Below, one piece after another: positions 23,852-30,927 of a stretch of 64,000 nucleotides of DNA. A model generated the notes under the pieces. It made no database searches. It saw only the letters and a list, made by a program, of their open reading frames with translations, and was not told where the DNA came from. Origin of the DNA: Fimenecus sp963590415 (GTDB lineage Bacteria; Bacillota; Clostridia; Oscillospirales; Acutalibacteraceae); contig CAVAPB010000004.1 in assembly GCA_963590415.1 (NCBI GenBank), positions 1 to 64,000 on the forward strand, written 5' to 3'. A program made the position numbers and the translations under genes. The stretch's first letter is position 1. Every line of letters starts with the position of its first letter.

Positions 23852-23983
23852 CAAGGAGAATCGAACTCATCGTCCGTCTTTTTGCGGAGTGAAGCGAAGC
23901 AAAAAGGGACATAAAATAGGATATTTGCGAAGCAAATGAACAAGGCGCAGCCTTGTTCGATTCTCCGGTGGATCACCGCGTCG
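23852..23983 (+). repeat. 132-base hairpin repeat carrying the tRNA-Lys 3' end, copy 2
   Basis: Same length and order as copy 1 with one substitution (A to G, in the CATCGTCCATC versus CATCGTCCGTC part). Inverted ends lie at 23855-23866 and 23955-23966, and the tRNA-like GGTGGATCACC tail follows. Eleven bases after its end begins the truncated copy of the 14150-14350 gene. Confidence 0.85.
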
Positions 23984-23993
23984 TCGCAAGCTA

Positions 23994-24141
23994 CATTTTG
24001 GTTTCGACCGAGGATATAGCCGAAACCGCAGAATTCGTTATCGTAAAATCCACGGAGATAGTAGACGGAGTGCTTACCGTAAGTCTTGAAAAAGGCATAA
24101 AAAATACCGACGGGGATATAATCCGCTTTAAAAAGCCGTAA
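23994..24141 (+). pseudogene. Truncated copy of the 66-residue LexA-box gene
   Basis: The plus strand here encodes ILVSTEDIAETAEFVIVKSTEIVDGVLTVSLEKGI... matching residues ~5-52 of the minus-strand gene at 14150-14350, with about 15 mismatches over roughly 144 bases by eye. The first codons, ribosome site and promoter are missing: homology begins at about 23994, right after repeat copy 2. The C terminus ends early (RFKKP and stop) instead of continuing for 14 more residues. It is most likely a decayed or recombined remnant; an open frame does run through the repeat from 23953, but nothing suggests it is expressed. Confidence 0.7.
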
Positions 24142-24151
24142 CCCCGTCGGT
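24106..24151 (-). terminator. Terminator of the MerR-cupin unit, inside the gene remnant
   Basis: ACCGACGGGG (24106-24115) pairs with CCCCGTCGGT (24142-24151), 10 bp, with a 26-base loop; on the minus strand a run of six T follows. The left arm is part of the truncated gene copy. Confidence 0.6.
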
Positions 24152-24158
24152 GTGTAAT

Positions 24159-24914
24159 TTATTTAAGCTTGTTGTATTCCTCGTCACTCACGGGTTCAAG
24201 CCATTCGTTTGAGGTGTCCTTTCCGGGAACCTCGACCGCAAGGTGGCTGAACCAGCTGTCGGGAGCCGCACCGTGCCAATGCTTAACGCCTACGGGGATG
24301 TTAATGCAATCGCCGGGCTTCATTTCAACTGCAGGCTTGCCCCACTCCTGATAGTAGCCTCTGCCTGCAACGCAGACCAAGATCTGACCGCCGCCCTCGC
24401 TTGCGTGGTGTATGTGCCAGTTGTTACGGCATTTCGGCTCAAAGGTTACATTGTAAATTCCGACCTGCTCGGTGCTTATCGGAGCCAAATAGCTCTGACC
24501 GATGAAATATTTCGCAAACGCAACATTCGGCTCGCCTATCGGGAAAATCATGGAAGCCTGATGCTTAGCCTTTGCGCTGTCGTCGTCCACTTCGACATTC
24601 CATATCTCTTTGGCAAGGTTGAACACCGCCCAGCCCTTGGGCCAACCTGTATAAAATGCGGTGTGCGTGATTATCGCCGCAATTTCCTTTTGCGTTACGC
24701 CGTGATTTTTTGCGTTTTGCAGGTGAAATTTAAGCGAAGAGTCGGTAATTCCCGACGACATAAGCGCAACAACCGTGATAATGCTTCTCGTCTTAACATC
24801 AATGTCGCCGTTGTTCCAGTTTTCGCCGAAAAGAACATCGTCGTTATAATGGGCAAAATCGGGAGCAAACTCGCCGAGAGCGTCCCTGCCCGCCGTCTGT
24901 ACAATTTTTTCCAT
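24159..24914 (-). CDS. Carboxymuconolactone decarboxylase-like plus cupin protein
   Basis: A 251-residue two-domain protein. Residues ~20-115 match the carboxymuconolactone decarboxylase fold (TRSIITVVALMSSGITDSSLKFHLQNAKNHGVTQKEIAAIITHTAFYTGWPKGW). Residues ~150-235 are a cupin with metal-ligand histidines in NNWHIHHASEGGGQ and VGVKHWHGA. This fusion is common in Firmicutes and of unknown substrate; proposed roles are in detoxification or small-molecule oxidation. It is 24 bases downstream of a MerR-type regulator on the same strand, which points to inducible expression. ATG with AGAGGT upstream. Confidence 0.88.
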   Translation of the reverse strand: MEKIVQTAGRDALGEFAPDFAHYNDDVLFGENWNNGDIDVKTRSIITVVALMSSGITDSSLKFHLQNAKNHGVTQKEIAAIITHTAFYTGWPKGWAVFNLAKEIWNVEVDDDSAKAKHQASMIFPIGEPNVAFAKYFIGQSYLAPISTEQVGIYNVTFEPKCRNNWHIHHASEGGGQILVCVAGRGYYQEWGKPAVEMKPGDCINIPVGVKHWHGAAPDSWFSHLAVEVPGKDTSNEWLEPVSDEEYNKLK

Positions 24915-24938
24915 ACATCATTACCTCTTTATATAATT

Positions 24939-25379
24939 TTAACTGTGAGCCTTGTCATAAAGCGCCTTGATGTCATCGGGCAGCTTGTCGGGGATAATAC
25001 GCTTGAGGTCGTCCTCGTCGCCGTCATTTATCGCCTTATCGTAATACCAGCACTTGAATTTGACCATAGCGAGGTGCTTTTCAAGCTCCGCCATTTCGTT
25101 TTCGAGCGACTCTTTCCTCGCCTCAAACAGCGCCTTACGCTCGGGGTAAGTTGACGGACCCTCAGTGCACCAAAGCATAAACTGTTTTATTTCCTTAATT
25201 TCGAGCCCCGACTTTTTTAGGCAGTCGATAACCCTGAGAGCTTCAAGCTCGTTGTCCGAGAATTTCCGTATTCCCGATGTGCGCTCAAGGTGAGGGAAAA
25301 GCCCCTCCTTGTCATAATAGCGAAGCGTGGAAATAGGCAGAGCAAACATTTCGGCAACCTGACCGATTGAATAATACAT
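24939..25379 (-). CDS. MerR-family transcriptional regulator
   Basis: A 146-residue regulator. The N-terminal winged helix reads MYYSIGQVAEMFALPISTLRYYDKEGLFPHLERTSGIRKFSDNELEALRVIDCLKKSGLEIKEI, the MerR pattern, followed by a dimerising helix. No cysteine cluster for metals is seen, so the signal is probably a small molecule. The ATG at 25379 has AGGGAG upstream; the frame from 25409 is longer than needed. A 9-bp palindrome at 25449-25472 lies in its leader and is likely its own operator; the CMD-cupin gene is the probable target. Confidence 0.9.
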   Translation of the reverse strand: MYYSIGQVAEMFALPISTLRYYDKEGLFPHLERTSGIRKFSDNELEALRVIDCLKKSGLEIKEIKQFMLWCTEGPSTYPERKALFEARKESLENEMAELEKHLAMVKFKCWYYDKAINDGDEDDLKRIIPDKLPDDIKALYDKAHS

Positions 25380-25448
25380 ATATTTCTCCCTTAATAATGC
25401 CCTTGACAAAGCGCCGATTTTTCGGCAATCTGTTAAGAGTTAATATTC

Positions 25449-25472
25449 CATAAACCTAAAGTCAGGTTTATG
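25449..25472 (-). promoter_or_regulatory. Candidate MerR operator
   Basis: CATAAACCT (25449-25457) and AGGTTTATG (25464-25472) form a 9-bp inverted repeat with a 6-base gap, typical size for MerR-family sites. It lies 12 to 35 bases downstream of the -10 of the 25484-25511 promoter. Confidence 0.55.
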
Positions 25473-25483
25473 CTTACGGTTTT

Positions 25484-25511
25484 ATTATACCATAATAATC
25501 CTGTTTTTCAA
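25484..25511 (-). promoter_or_regulatory. Sigma-A promoter of the merR unit
   Basis: Minus strand TTGAAA (25506-25511), 16-base spacer, TATAAT (25484-25489). It reads toward merR and the CMD-cupin gene. Confidence 0.7.
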
Positions 25512-25623
25512 GAGGAATTGAAAGATTTTCCGAGAAAATTGTATATAAAACGGCTGCACCGAGTAAAATCAATGTCAAATCTTGTATGGAACGCATAACC
25601 CACAGAGAATTCCGCTCAAGCAA

Positions 25624-25660
25624 AAACGGATAGACAATGTAATTCATTGCCTATCCGTTT
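25624..25660 (-). terminator. Terminator of the CmpB-like gene
   Basis: AAACGGATAG plus CAATG pair with CATTG plus CTATCCGTTT (one A/C mismatch, loop TAATT); the minus strand continues with TTTTTG. Confidence 0.85.
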
Positions 25661-25675
25661 ATAATTTATGTAATA

Positions 25676-26347
25676 TCAGACATCCTTTGAGTTTGCGTAA
25701 ATTTGACGCATTCTGTCATCCGTATAATGCTCATCAAGGAAAACCTCGATTTTGTTCCTTGCGGGAACATTGTTTTTGCGCTGATCCATTCTTGCCGCAG
25801 CCGAAGCCGAAATCGCACAGTCAAAGATAAAAAATACTGTAAAGCCTATGCAGATATATTTTGTAACATCCTTGGGTATCGTATCTATCATATGACTCAA
25901 GTGCGGATAAATGCCCTTTATCCAAGCAAGACCCAAAACTCCCCAAAACATAGAATACGGCAGGCAAATTCTGCCGTTTATGTTAAGCGGTACATTGCTG
26001 TAGTCCCACGCTACCGAGCCGAAGCATATTTCCTGTCCGAGCGAGGCAATATACTCAGCAATCGAACAGACAACAAGCGAGGTAAGAAAAATCGTGTACC
26101 ACTTTTTGTCCTTGATTTTGTAAAGCGAGAGCGTAAGCAACACCGCACCCATACCGTACAGCACCGACAACGGTCCGTAAATAAGAGAATGTCTCGATTC
26201 AAAATATCCGTTTCGGATAAGGCACCAGATTTCCTCCACGCCGTATCCGACAAGACATGCCACAAGGAAAATCATAATGACTTTTTCTACGGTAAGCTCG
26301 TCTTTCGCTTCATCCTTTTTAGTTTCAGCTTTTTTCATTTCTACCAT
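25676..26347 (-). CDS. CmpB-like multispanning membrane protein
   Basis: A 223-residue membrane protein with about five hydrophobic segments. The segment GYGVEEIWCLIRNGYFESRHSLIYGPLSVLYGMGAVLLTL and the later YIASLGQEICFGSVAWDYSNVPLNINGRICLPYSMFWGVLGLAWIK match the putative ABC-transporter type IV / CmpB family found in Firmicutes; no ATPase partner is near, so transport is doubtful. The ATG at 26347 has AAGGTGG upstream. A Lys/Glu-rich cytosolic N terminus precedes the first helix. Function unknown. Confidence 0.75.
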   Translation of the reverse strand: MVEMKKAETKKDEAKDELTVEKVIMIFLVACLVGYGVEEIWCLIRNGYFESRHSLIYGPLSVLYGMGAVLLTLSLYKIKDKKWYTIFLTSLVVCSIAEYIASLGQEICFGSVAWDYSNVPLNINGRICLPYSMFWGVLGLAWIKGIYPHLSHMIDTIPKDVTKYICIGFTVFFIFDCAISASAAARMDQRKNNVPARNKIEVFLDEHYTDDRMRQIYANSKDV

Positions 26348-26471
26348 AACATCCACCTTCTGACATATTTTCATCTGCAATATAGATTATAGACTTTTGT
26401 ATGGATAATGCAACATTTTCTATTAAAATTAAAAAATTATTAACAATTTACCTGCTTTGCAGCCGTCAACA

Positions 26472-26516
26472 AAAACGGTGCGAATTCACCGAGCATTCGG
26501 AGTTCCGCACCGTTTT
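26472..26516 (-). terminator. Terminator of the ddl-DUF1934-argS operon
   Basis: AAAACGGTGCG (26472-26482) pairs with CGCACCGTTTT (26506-26516), 11 bp, with a 23-base loop holding a smaller stem; T-rich on the minus strand (GTTTTTG). Confidence 0.85.
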
Positions 26517-26530
26517 ATACGATATTTTTA

Positions 26531-28276
26531 TTACATTCTGTCGGGAGTTTCAATGCTGAACGCCGAAAGAATATTAACCATAACGCTCCTTACGCACTCG
26601 CAAAGGCAAACTCTCGCCTGCATAAGCGCTTCATCGTCAACGCCTATTCTGCAAGCGTTGTAATATTTGTGGAAAAGCGTTGCAAGAGTTACGGCGTACC
26701 TTGTAATCCTTGCAGGGTCGTAATTCTTTGCCGAAAGGATAATTTCGTCCGTGAGAGAAGCAAGGTGGCGTATAAGCTCCTTTTCCTCGGGCTCGGTCAG
26801 CTTTTCAAGCTCCTCCCTTGTACACGGTCTCGGAGTAATGCCGTCCTCTTTAAGCTTGCGGAGAATACTGCAAATTCTCGCATTCGCATACTGACAATAG
26901 TAAACGGGGTTCTGCGACGACTCCTCGACAGCCAAATCAAGGTCAAACTCCATTGTCGAGCCCGGTTCACGCATATTGAACAAAAATCTTACTGCGTCAA
27001 CGGGTATTTCGTCAAGCAAATCGGTAAGCGTTATCGCCTTTCCCGTTCTCTTGGACATCCTGACAACCTCGCCGTTCCTCGTGAGGTTTACAAGCTGCAT
27101 AAGAACGACATCAAGCCTGTTTTCGTCCAAATCAAGCGCTCTCAAAACGCCCTTCATTCTCGCAACATGTCCGTGGTGGTCTGCGCCCCAAACATCAATC
27201 GCCTTGTCAAAACCTCTTGTTACAAGCTTGTTCCTGTGGTATGCAATATCCGCCGCAAAATAGGTCGGATTGCCGTTTTTACGGATAAGAACATCGTCCT
27301 TTAATTCGAGCTTATCAATCTCCTCCTGAGTCTTGCCCTGCTCCTTGAGCATTTCGGTCTGCACCTCAATATTTCTGTACCAGAGTGCACCGTCCTTTTC
27401 ATAAGTAAGTCCCTTATTTGTGAGATAATCTATACATTCCTTAACATCGCCGCTTTTGTGAAGCGTGCTTTCCATAAACCAAGTGTTATAGTTTATGCGG
27501 TACTTTGCCATATTTTCACGCATTTTTTCTATATTGAGCGGAAGCGCAAACTCGACAAGAGCCTTTCTGCGCTCCTGCTCGGGCTTATTGATATATTCGT
27601 CGCCGTACTTTTCACGGAACTGCTTTGCCCTCTCGATAATATCCTCACCGTGGTAGCTGTCCTCGGGAAGCTCAACGGAATTTTCGCCGTTTATCAACTG
27701 CTGATAACGGATATCGAGGGAAAGACCGAACTTTTCAATCTGATTTCCCGCGTCGTTTACATAAAACTCCCGTTCAACCTCATATCCCGCCATTTCAAGC
27801 ACGCTCGCAAGGCAATCGCCCAATGCGCCGCCCCTTGCGTTGCCCATATGCATAGGACCCGTGGGGTTTGCCGAAACGAACTCGACATTGTATTTTTTGC
27901 CCTTGCCGTAATCGCTTCTGCCGTATTCCTTTCCGCAAGACTTGATGTCAAGCAAAATATCTGCGTAAAAGCTGTTGTGAAGTCTGAAATTTATAAAACC
28001 TGCGCCCGCAACAGAGCACTCCGAAAAATATGTTCCCGAAAGGTCGATATATTCGGCAATGGTATCCGCAATCTTCCTCGGTGCGTTGTGAAAAGCTCTT
28101 GCGCCTGCAAAAGCCACATTTGTGGAATAGTCTCCGTTTGCCCTGTCCTGCGGCACCTCAACGATAAAATCGGGTAAGGGTTCAGCCGGAAGCTTACCGT
28201 CCGCAACTGCCTTGCCGACTGCTTCGATTATCAGTGTTCTCAATTCATCCTGTGTCTTTTTAACCAATACGGACAT
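26531..28276 (-). CDS. argS: Arginyl-tRNA synthetase
   Basis: A 581-residue class I synthetase charging tRNA-Arg. The N-terminal Arg-tRNA additional domain is followed by the HIGH-type motif in ANPTGPMHMGNARGG, and by the weak KMSKS equivalent RMSKRTGKA; the C-terminal helical DALR domain binds the anticodon. The start ATG follows AAGGAG. The short gap (22 bases) to DUF1934 leaves no space for a T-box leader. It ends the three-gene operon with ddl and DUF1934. Confidence 0.96.
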   Translation of the reverse strand: MSVLVKKTQDELRTLIIEAVGKAVADGKLPAEPLPDFIVEVPQDRANGDYSTNVAFAGARAFHNAPRKIADTIAEYIDLSGTYFSECSVAGAGFINFRLHNSFYADILLDIKSCGKEYGRSDYGKGKKYNVEFVSANPTGPMHMGNARGGALGDCLASVLEMAGYEVEREFYVNDAGNQIEKFGLSLDIRYQQLINGENSVELPEDSYHGEDIIERAKQFREKYGDEYINKPEQERRKALVEFALPLNIEKMRENMAKYRINYNTWFMESTLHKSGDVKECIDYLTNKGLTYEKDGALWYRNIEVQTEMLKEQGKTQEEIDKLELKDDVLIRKNGNPTYFAADIAYHRNKLVTRGFDKAIDVWGADHHGHVARMKGVLRALDLDENRLDVVLMQLVNLTRNGEVVRMSKRTGKAITLTDLLDEIPVDAVRFLFNMREPGSTMEFDLDLAVEESSQNPVYYCQYANARICSILRKLKEDGITPRPCTREELEKLTEPEEKELIRHLASLTDEIILSAKNYDPARITRYAVTLATLFHKYYNACRIGVDDEALMQARVCLCECVRSVMVNILSAFSIETPDRM

Positions 28277-28298
28277 CTGTTTTCTCCTTAATCTTTTG

Positions 28299-28721
28299 TT
28301 ATTCCTTGGGGTTCAATGTGATTTCAAGTTTTTTCTGCGCTATAAAGCCCGTGTTGAAATCAAGGTCGTATTCAAGCAAAATTTTCCCCGAGCCGTCCTC
28401 AATGTCAACCTTAACATCGTTAGTGCTGACGCCAAGGCTCAATGTGCCTATGGGCGTTGAATATTCGCAGTTGTGGCGAACACCCTTTTCAAAAATCATC
28501 TCGGTCGCAACCGAGCCCTGCTTTGTCATTGAAACATTGCTTTCCGAAACCGTGATTTCGGTGTGCACCTTTTCGTTTTCATCAAAATATTCCCAAAATT
28601 CAAGCTTTAAGCCGTCCTCTGTTTCGCTGAGAGCACCCGTCACATCAATTTCCGTGACATCGTGCTCGCCGTCGATTATATGTTCGCCCTTTATGAGGAT
28701 TACAGCGTTGTTTTCAACCAT
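28299..28721 (-). CDS. DUF1934 (YwiB-like) beta-barrel protein
   Basis: A 140-residue protein matching DUF1934: VILIKGEHIIDGEHDVTEIDVTGAL near the start, then GLKLEFWEYFDENEKVHTEITVSESNVSMTKQG, and the ending LEYDLDFNTGFIAQKKLEITLNP. These form a calycin-like beta barrel of unknown function. The gene begins at the ATG at 28721, overlapping the ddl stop by eight bases, with GAGGAGAG just upstream. The neighbouring argS is a conserved partner of DUF1934 in Firmicutes (ywiB is next to argS in Bacillus). Confidence 0.9.
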   Translation of the reverse strand: MVENNAVILIKGEHIIDGEHDVTEIDVTGALSETEDGLKLEFWEYFDENEKVHTEITVSESNVSMTKQGSVATEMIFEKGVRHNCEYSTPIGTLSLGVSTNDVKVDIEDGSGKILLEYDLDFNTGFIAQKKLEITLNPKE

Positions 28722-29781
28722 ACATTCTCTCCTCGGCAAGAGTAAAGAGCCTGTCGATAAGCTCAGAATAGCCTATACCGCTGTGCTCACAAAGCTTCGG
28801 ATACATACTTATCGGCGTAAAGCCGGGAATGGTGTTTATCTCGTTGAAAACAACCTTACTGTCTTTCTTTGTAACAAAGAAATCAACCCTTGAAAGTCCC
28901 GAACAGCCGAGTATCGTATATGCCCTGACAGCCGCCTTGCGAACCTCTTCGATTGTTTCTTCGGGAATGTGTGCGGGTATGTAAAGCTCGCTGCTGTCGT
29001 TTTCGTACTTTGCCTCGTAATCGTAAAACTCGTTTGCAGGCTTAATCTGACCTACGGTCATAGCCTGTGCGTCGGTGTTGCCGAGAACGGCGCACTCAAC
29101 CTCGTAGCCGTCGATAAACTCCTCCAAAACGACCTTTCTGTCCTCGTTAAAGGCTGTTTCCATTGCCTTTTCGAGGGAAGCCCTGTCAACCGCCTTTGAC
29201 ACACCGACGGAGGAGCCTGCGTTCGCCGGCTTTACGAATATCGGATAGCCGAGATACTCCTCGGCTTTTCGCAAAAAGCCGTCCTTGATTTTTTGATATT
29301 CTTCCTTTACGCAGGCAAGCCATTTAGCCTGAGTTATATCGGCAGAATCGGCAATGGTGTTTGTTATTGCCTTATCCATACAGCAGGCGGACGAGCAGTA
29401 GTCGCAGCCGACATATGGAATACCCGCAAGCTCGAAAAGTCCTTGCATTGTGCCGTCCTCGCCGTTCTTACCGTGAAGCACGGGGAAAGCGACATCGATT
29501 TTTATCCTTTCAACCGAACCGTCTCTGAAAACAATAAGGCTTTTATCCTTCCTGTCGGGAGAGAGAACAGCCTTTGTACATTTTCCGCTTGTAAGCCATT
29601 TATCCTCGGGCAAAAGCGATACATCGCCCTCATAAAGATACCACTCGCCGTCCCTTGTGATACCGACGGTTACAATCTCGTACTTATCGGTCGGTATATT
29701 CGATATAACATATGAAGCGGAAACGCACGAAACATAGTGCTCGCTCGACGCTCCGCCGAAAATAATAAGTGCTTTTTTCAC
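28714..29781 (-). CDS. ddl: D-alanine--D-alanine ligase
   Basis: A 355-residue ATP-grasp enzyme making D-Ala-D-Ala for peptidoglycan. KKALIIFGGASSEHYVSC at the start, NAGSSVGVSKA in the ATP-grasp domain, EEFIDGYEVECAV, and FNEINTIPGFTPISMYPKL at the Mg/ATP site are hallmarks. I choose the GTG at 29781, with AGAGGTGAT four bases upstream; the longer frame to 29808 is rejected. First gene of the ddl-DUF1934-argS operon. Confidence 0.94.
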   Translation of the reverse strand: MKKALIIFGGASSEHYVSCVSASYVISNIPTDKYEIVTVGITRDGEWYLYEGDVSLLPEDKWLTSGKCTKAVLSPDRKDKSLIVFRDGSVERIKIDVAFPVLHGKNGEDGTMQGLFELAGIPYVGCDYCSSACCMDKAITNTIADSADITQAKWLACVKEEYQKIKDGFLRKAEEYLGYPIFVKPANAGSSVGVSKAVDRASLEKAMETAFNEDRKVVLEEFIDGYEVECAVLGNTDAQAMTVGQIKPANEFYDYEAKYENDSSELYIPAHIPEETIEEVRKAAVRAYTILGCSGLSRVDFFVTKKDSKVVFNEINTIPGFTPISMYPKLCEHSGIGYSELIDRLFTLAEERMYG

Positions 29782-29867
29782 TTGAATCACCTCTGTAATT
29801 TCATACATACAGATATATATAATATCATATTAACGGTTTATTATCAATTATTTAATAAAAAATTTTA

Positions 29868-29896
29868 ATGACAAATCGCTTTTTATATGGTACAAT
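29868..29896 (+). promoter_or_regulatory. Promoter of the 305-residue unknown gene
   Basis: ATGACA (29868-29873), 17-base spacer, TACAAT (29891-29896), 35 bases before the start codon. Confidence 0.55.
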
Positions 29897-29931
29897 ATCG
29901 TTTGTAAAAAATTTTAAGGTGGTTTCAGTAT

Positions 29932-30849
29932 ATGATGGAATTGAATGAAGCCCTCAATGCCGTACTTTCGGGCATTGATTCTTCTGTAAAGGCAAACGGC
30001 TTTACAGTCGTTGAACCAAAAGAAAAAACAGATGATATTCCCTTTGTCAAAGACGGTGAGCATACCTATATCGACTTTGTCGGCGAAAAGGGCAAAATCC
30101 GCTTTGAAATCTTCGGAAATCAGGCTTTGCTCTTCTACACCGATGTCAAGGGAGACGAGGCAACGGACGAGGATCTTGTCAAGGCTTCGGTAAACTATTT
30201 CAACCTTGAGGAATTCGACCAAAAGGATATTAAATCTCTTTGCAACGAGCTCAATGAAACGATTGACGCAAAATTCGGCACGGCTGCGGCTTCCTCGGCA
30301 AAGGCTAAAAAGATGCCGACTCCCGTTTCAAAGACAGCGGCAAAGAACGGTGCGCAGGCTTATGACGGCAACACGCTTGCAAACAGACTTTCCGCAATTT
30401 ATCCCGAGCTTAAAGAGCCATACAGAGCGAATTTTGAGCAGTACGACGAGTTCCTCCCCGAGGAGTTTTTCGTAAACTACGGCACCAAGCCCGTAATCAA
30501 TACAATCAAATCGGGCAACGCATCCGAAATCAAGCGCCTTTTCAAAATTCTCAACGAAATTTACGAAAACGGCAGCTCCGATGTGCAGGGTCTTATCGCC
30601 GTAACAATCCTCGGCGAGATGAACAACGACCCGACCCTTTGCGATAGAGCGGCGGAATATATGTGCGAGGATATGAAAGAGCCCGTTCTGCTTATAAACA
30701 AATATTTTGCTACTTCAAAGGGCAAGAGGGCAAAGGAAAAGCTTAAAAATCCACCCGCATACAAGCCTAAAAAGGAAAAAAAGCCCGGTTTGTTTTCACA
30801 GATGATGAACGAGAGCATGGCGCAAAACGGCGGTATGCCTCCGATGTAA
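29932..30849 (+). CDS. Two-domain cytosolic protein, unknown function
   Basis: A 305-residue protein that I do not recognise. Residues 1-~105 form a compact alpha/beta segment (VKDGEHTYIDFVGEKGKIRFEIFGNQALLFYTD), then an Ala/Lys-rich linker (~115-145), an alpha-helical second part (~150-275), and a Lys/Pro-rich tail ending QNGGMPPM. No signal peptide or membrane segment. The start has AGGTGG upstream; the two leading Met codons make either possible. It is monocistronic with a strong terminator, so it is a real gene. Confidence 0.6.
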   Translation: MMELNEALNAVLSGIDSSVKANGFTVVEPKEKTDDIPFVKDGEHTYIDFVGEKGKIRFEIFGNQALLFYTDVKGDEATDEDLVKASVNYFNLEEFDQKDIKSLCNELNETIDAKFGTAAASSAKAKKMPTPVSKTAAKNGAQAYDGNTLANRLSAIYPELKEPYRANFEQYDEFLPEEFFVNYGTKPVINTIKSGNASEIKRLFKILNEIYENGSSDVQGLIAVTILGEMNNDPTLCDRAAEYMCEDMKEPVLLINKYFATSKGKRAKEKLKNPPAYKPKKEKKPGLFSQMMNESMAQNGGMPPM

Positions 30850-30870
30850 TCGGAAAACAACACACAAACA

Positions 30871-30900
30871 ACACCCCAAAAGCGATTGCTTTTGGGGTGT
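30871..30900. terminator. Bidirectional terminator
   Basis: ACACCCCAAAAGC (30871-30883) pairs with GCTTTTGGGGTGT (30888-30900), 13 bp with loop GATT, between the 305-residue gene and the convergent GLUG gene. Confidence 0.9.
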
Positions 30901-30927
30901 TTATCATATACTCAATTATTGCGAAAA

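Noticed and set aside
23738..23976. Minus-strand frame of 79 residues inside the tRNA-linked repeat tract
   Set aside because: It runs through the palindromic repeats and has no ribosome site; a product of repeat sequence.
23436..23983. CRISPR array
   Set aside because: Only two units of 132 bases with a 284-base spacer, with internal hairpins; no cas genes.
23306..24158. Prophage or integrative element at tRNA-Lys
   Set aside because: The tRNA-tail duplicates look like attachment sites, but only 415 bases separate them and no integrase or phage gene is present.
24243..25154. 303-residue frame spanning the CMD-cupin and merR genes on the other strand
   Set aside because: It crosses two clearly supported genes and their spacer and has no domain.
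28277..28298. T-box leader before argS
   Set aside because: Only 22 bases separate argS from the upstream gene; no room for a T-box.
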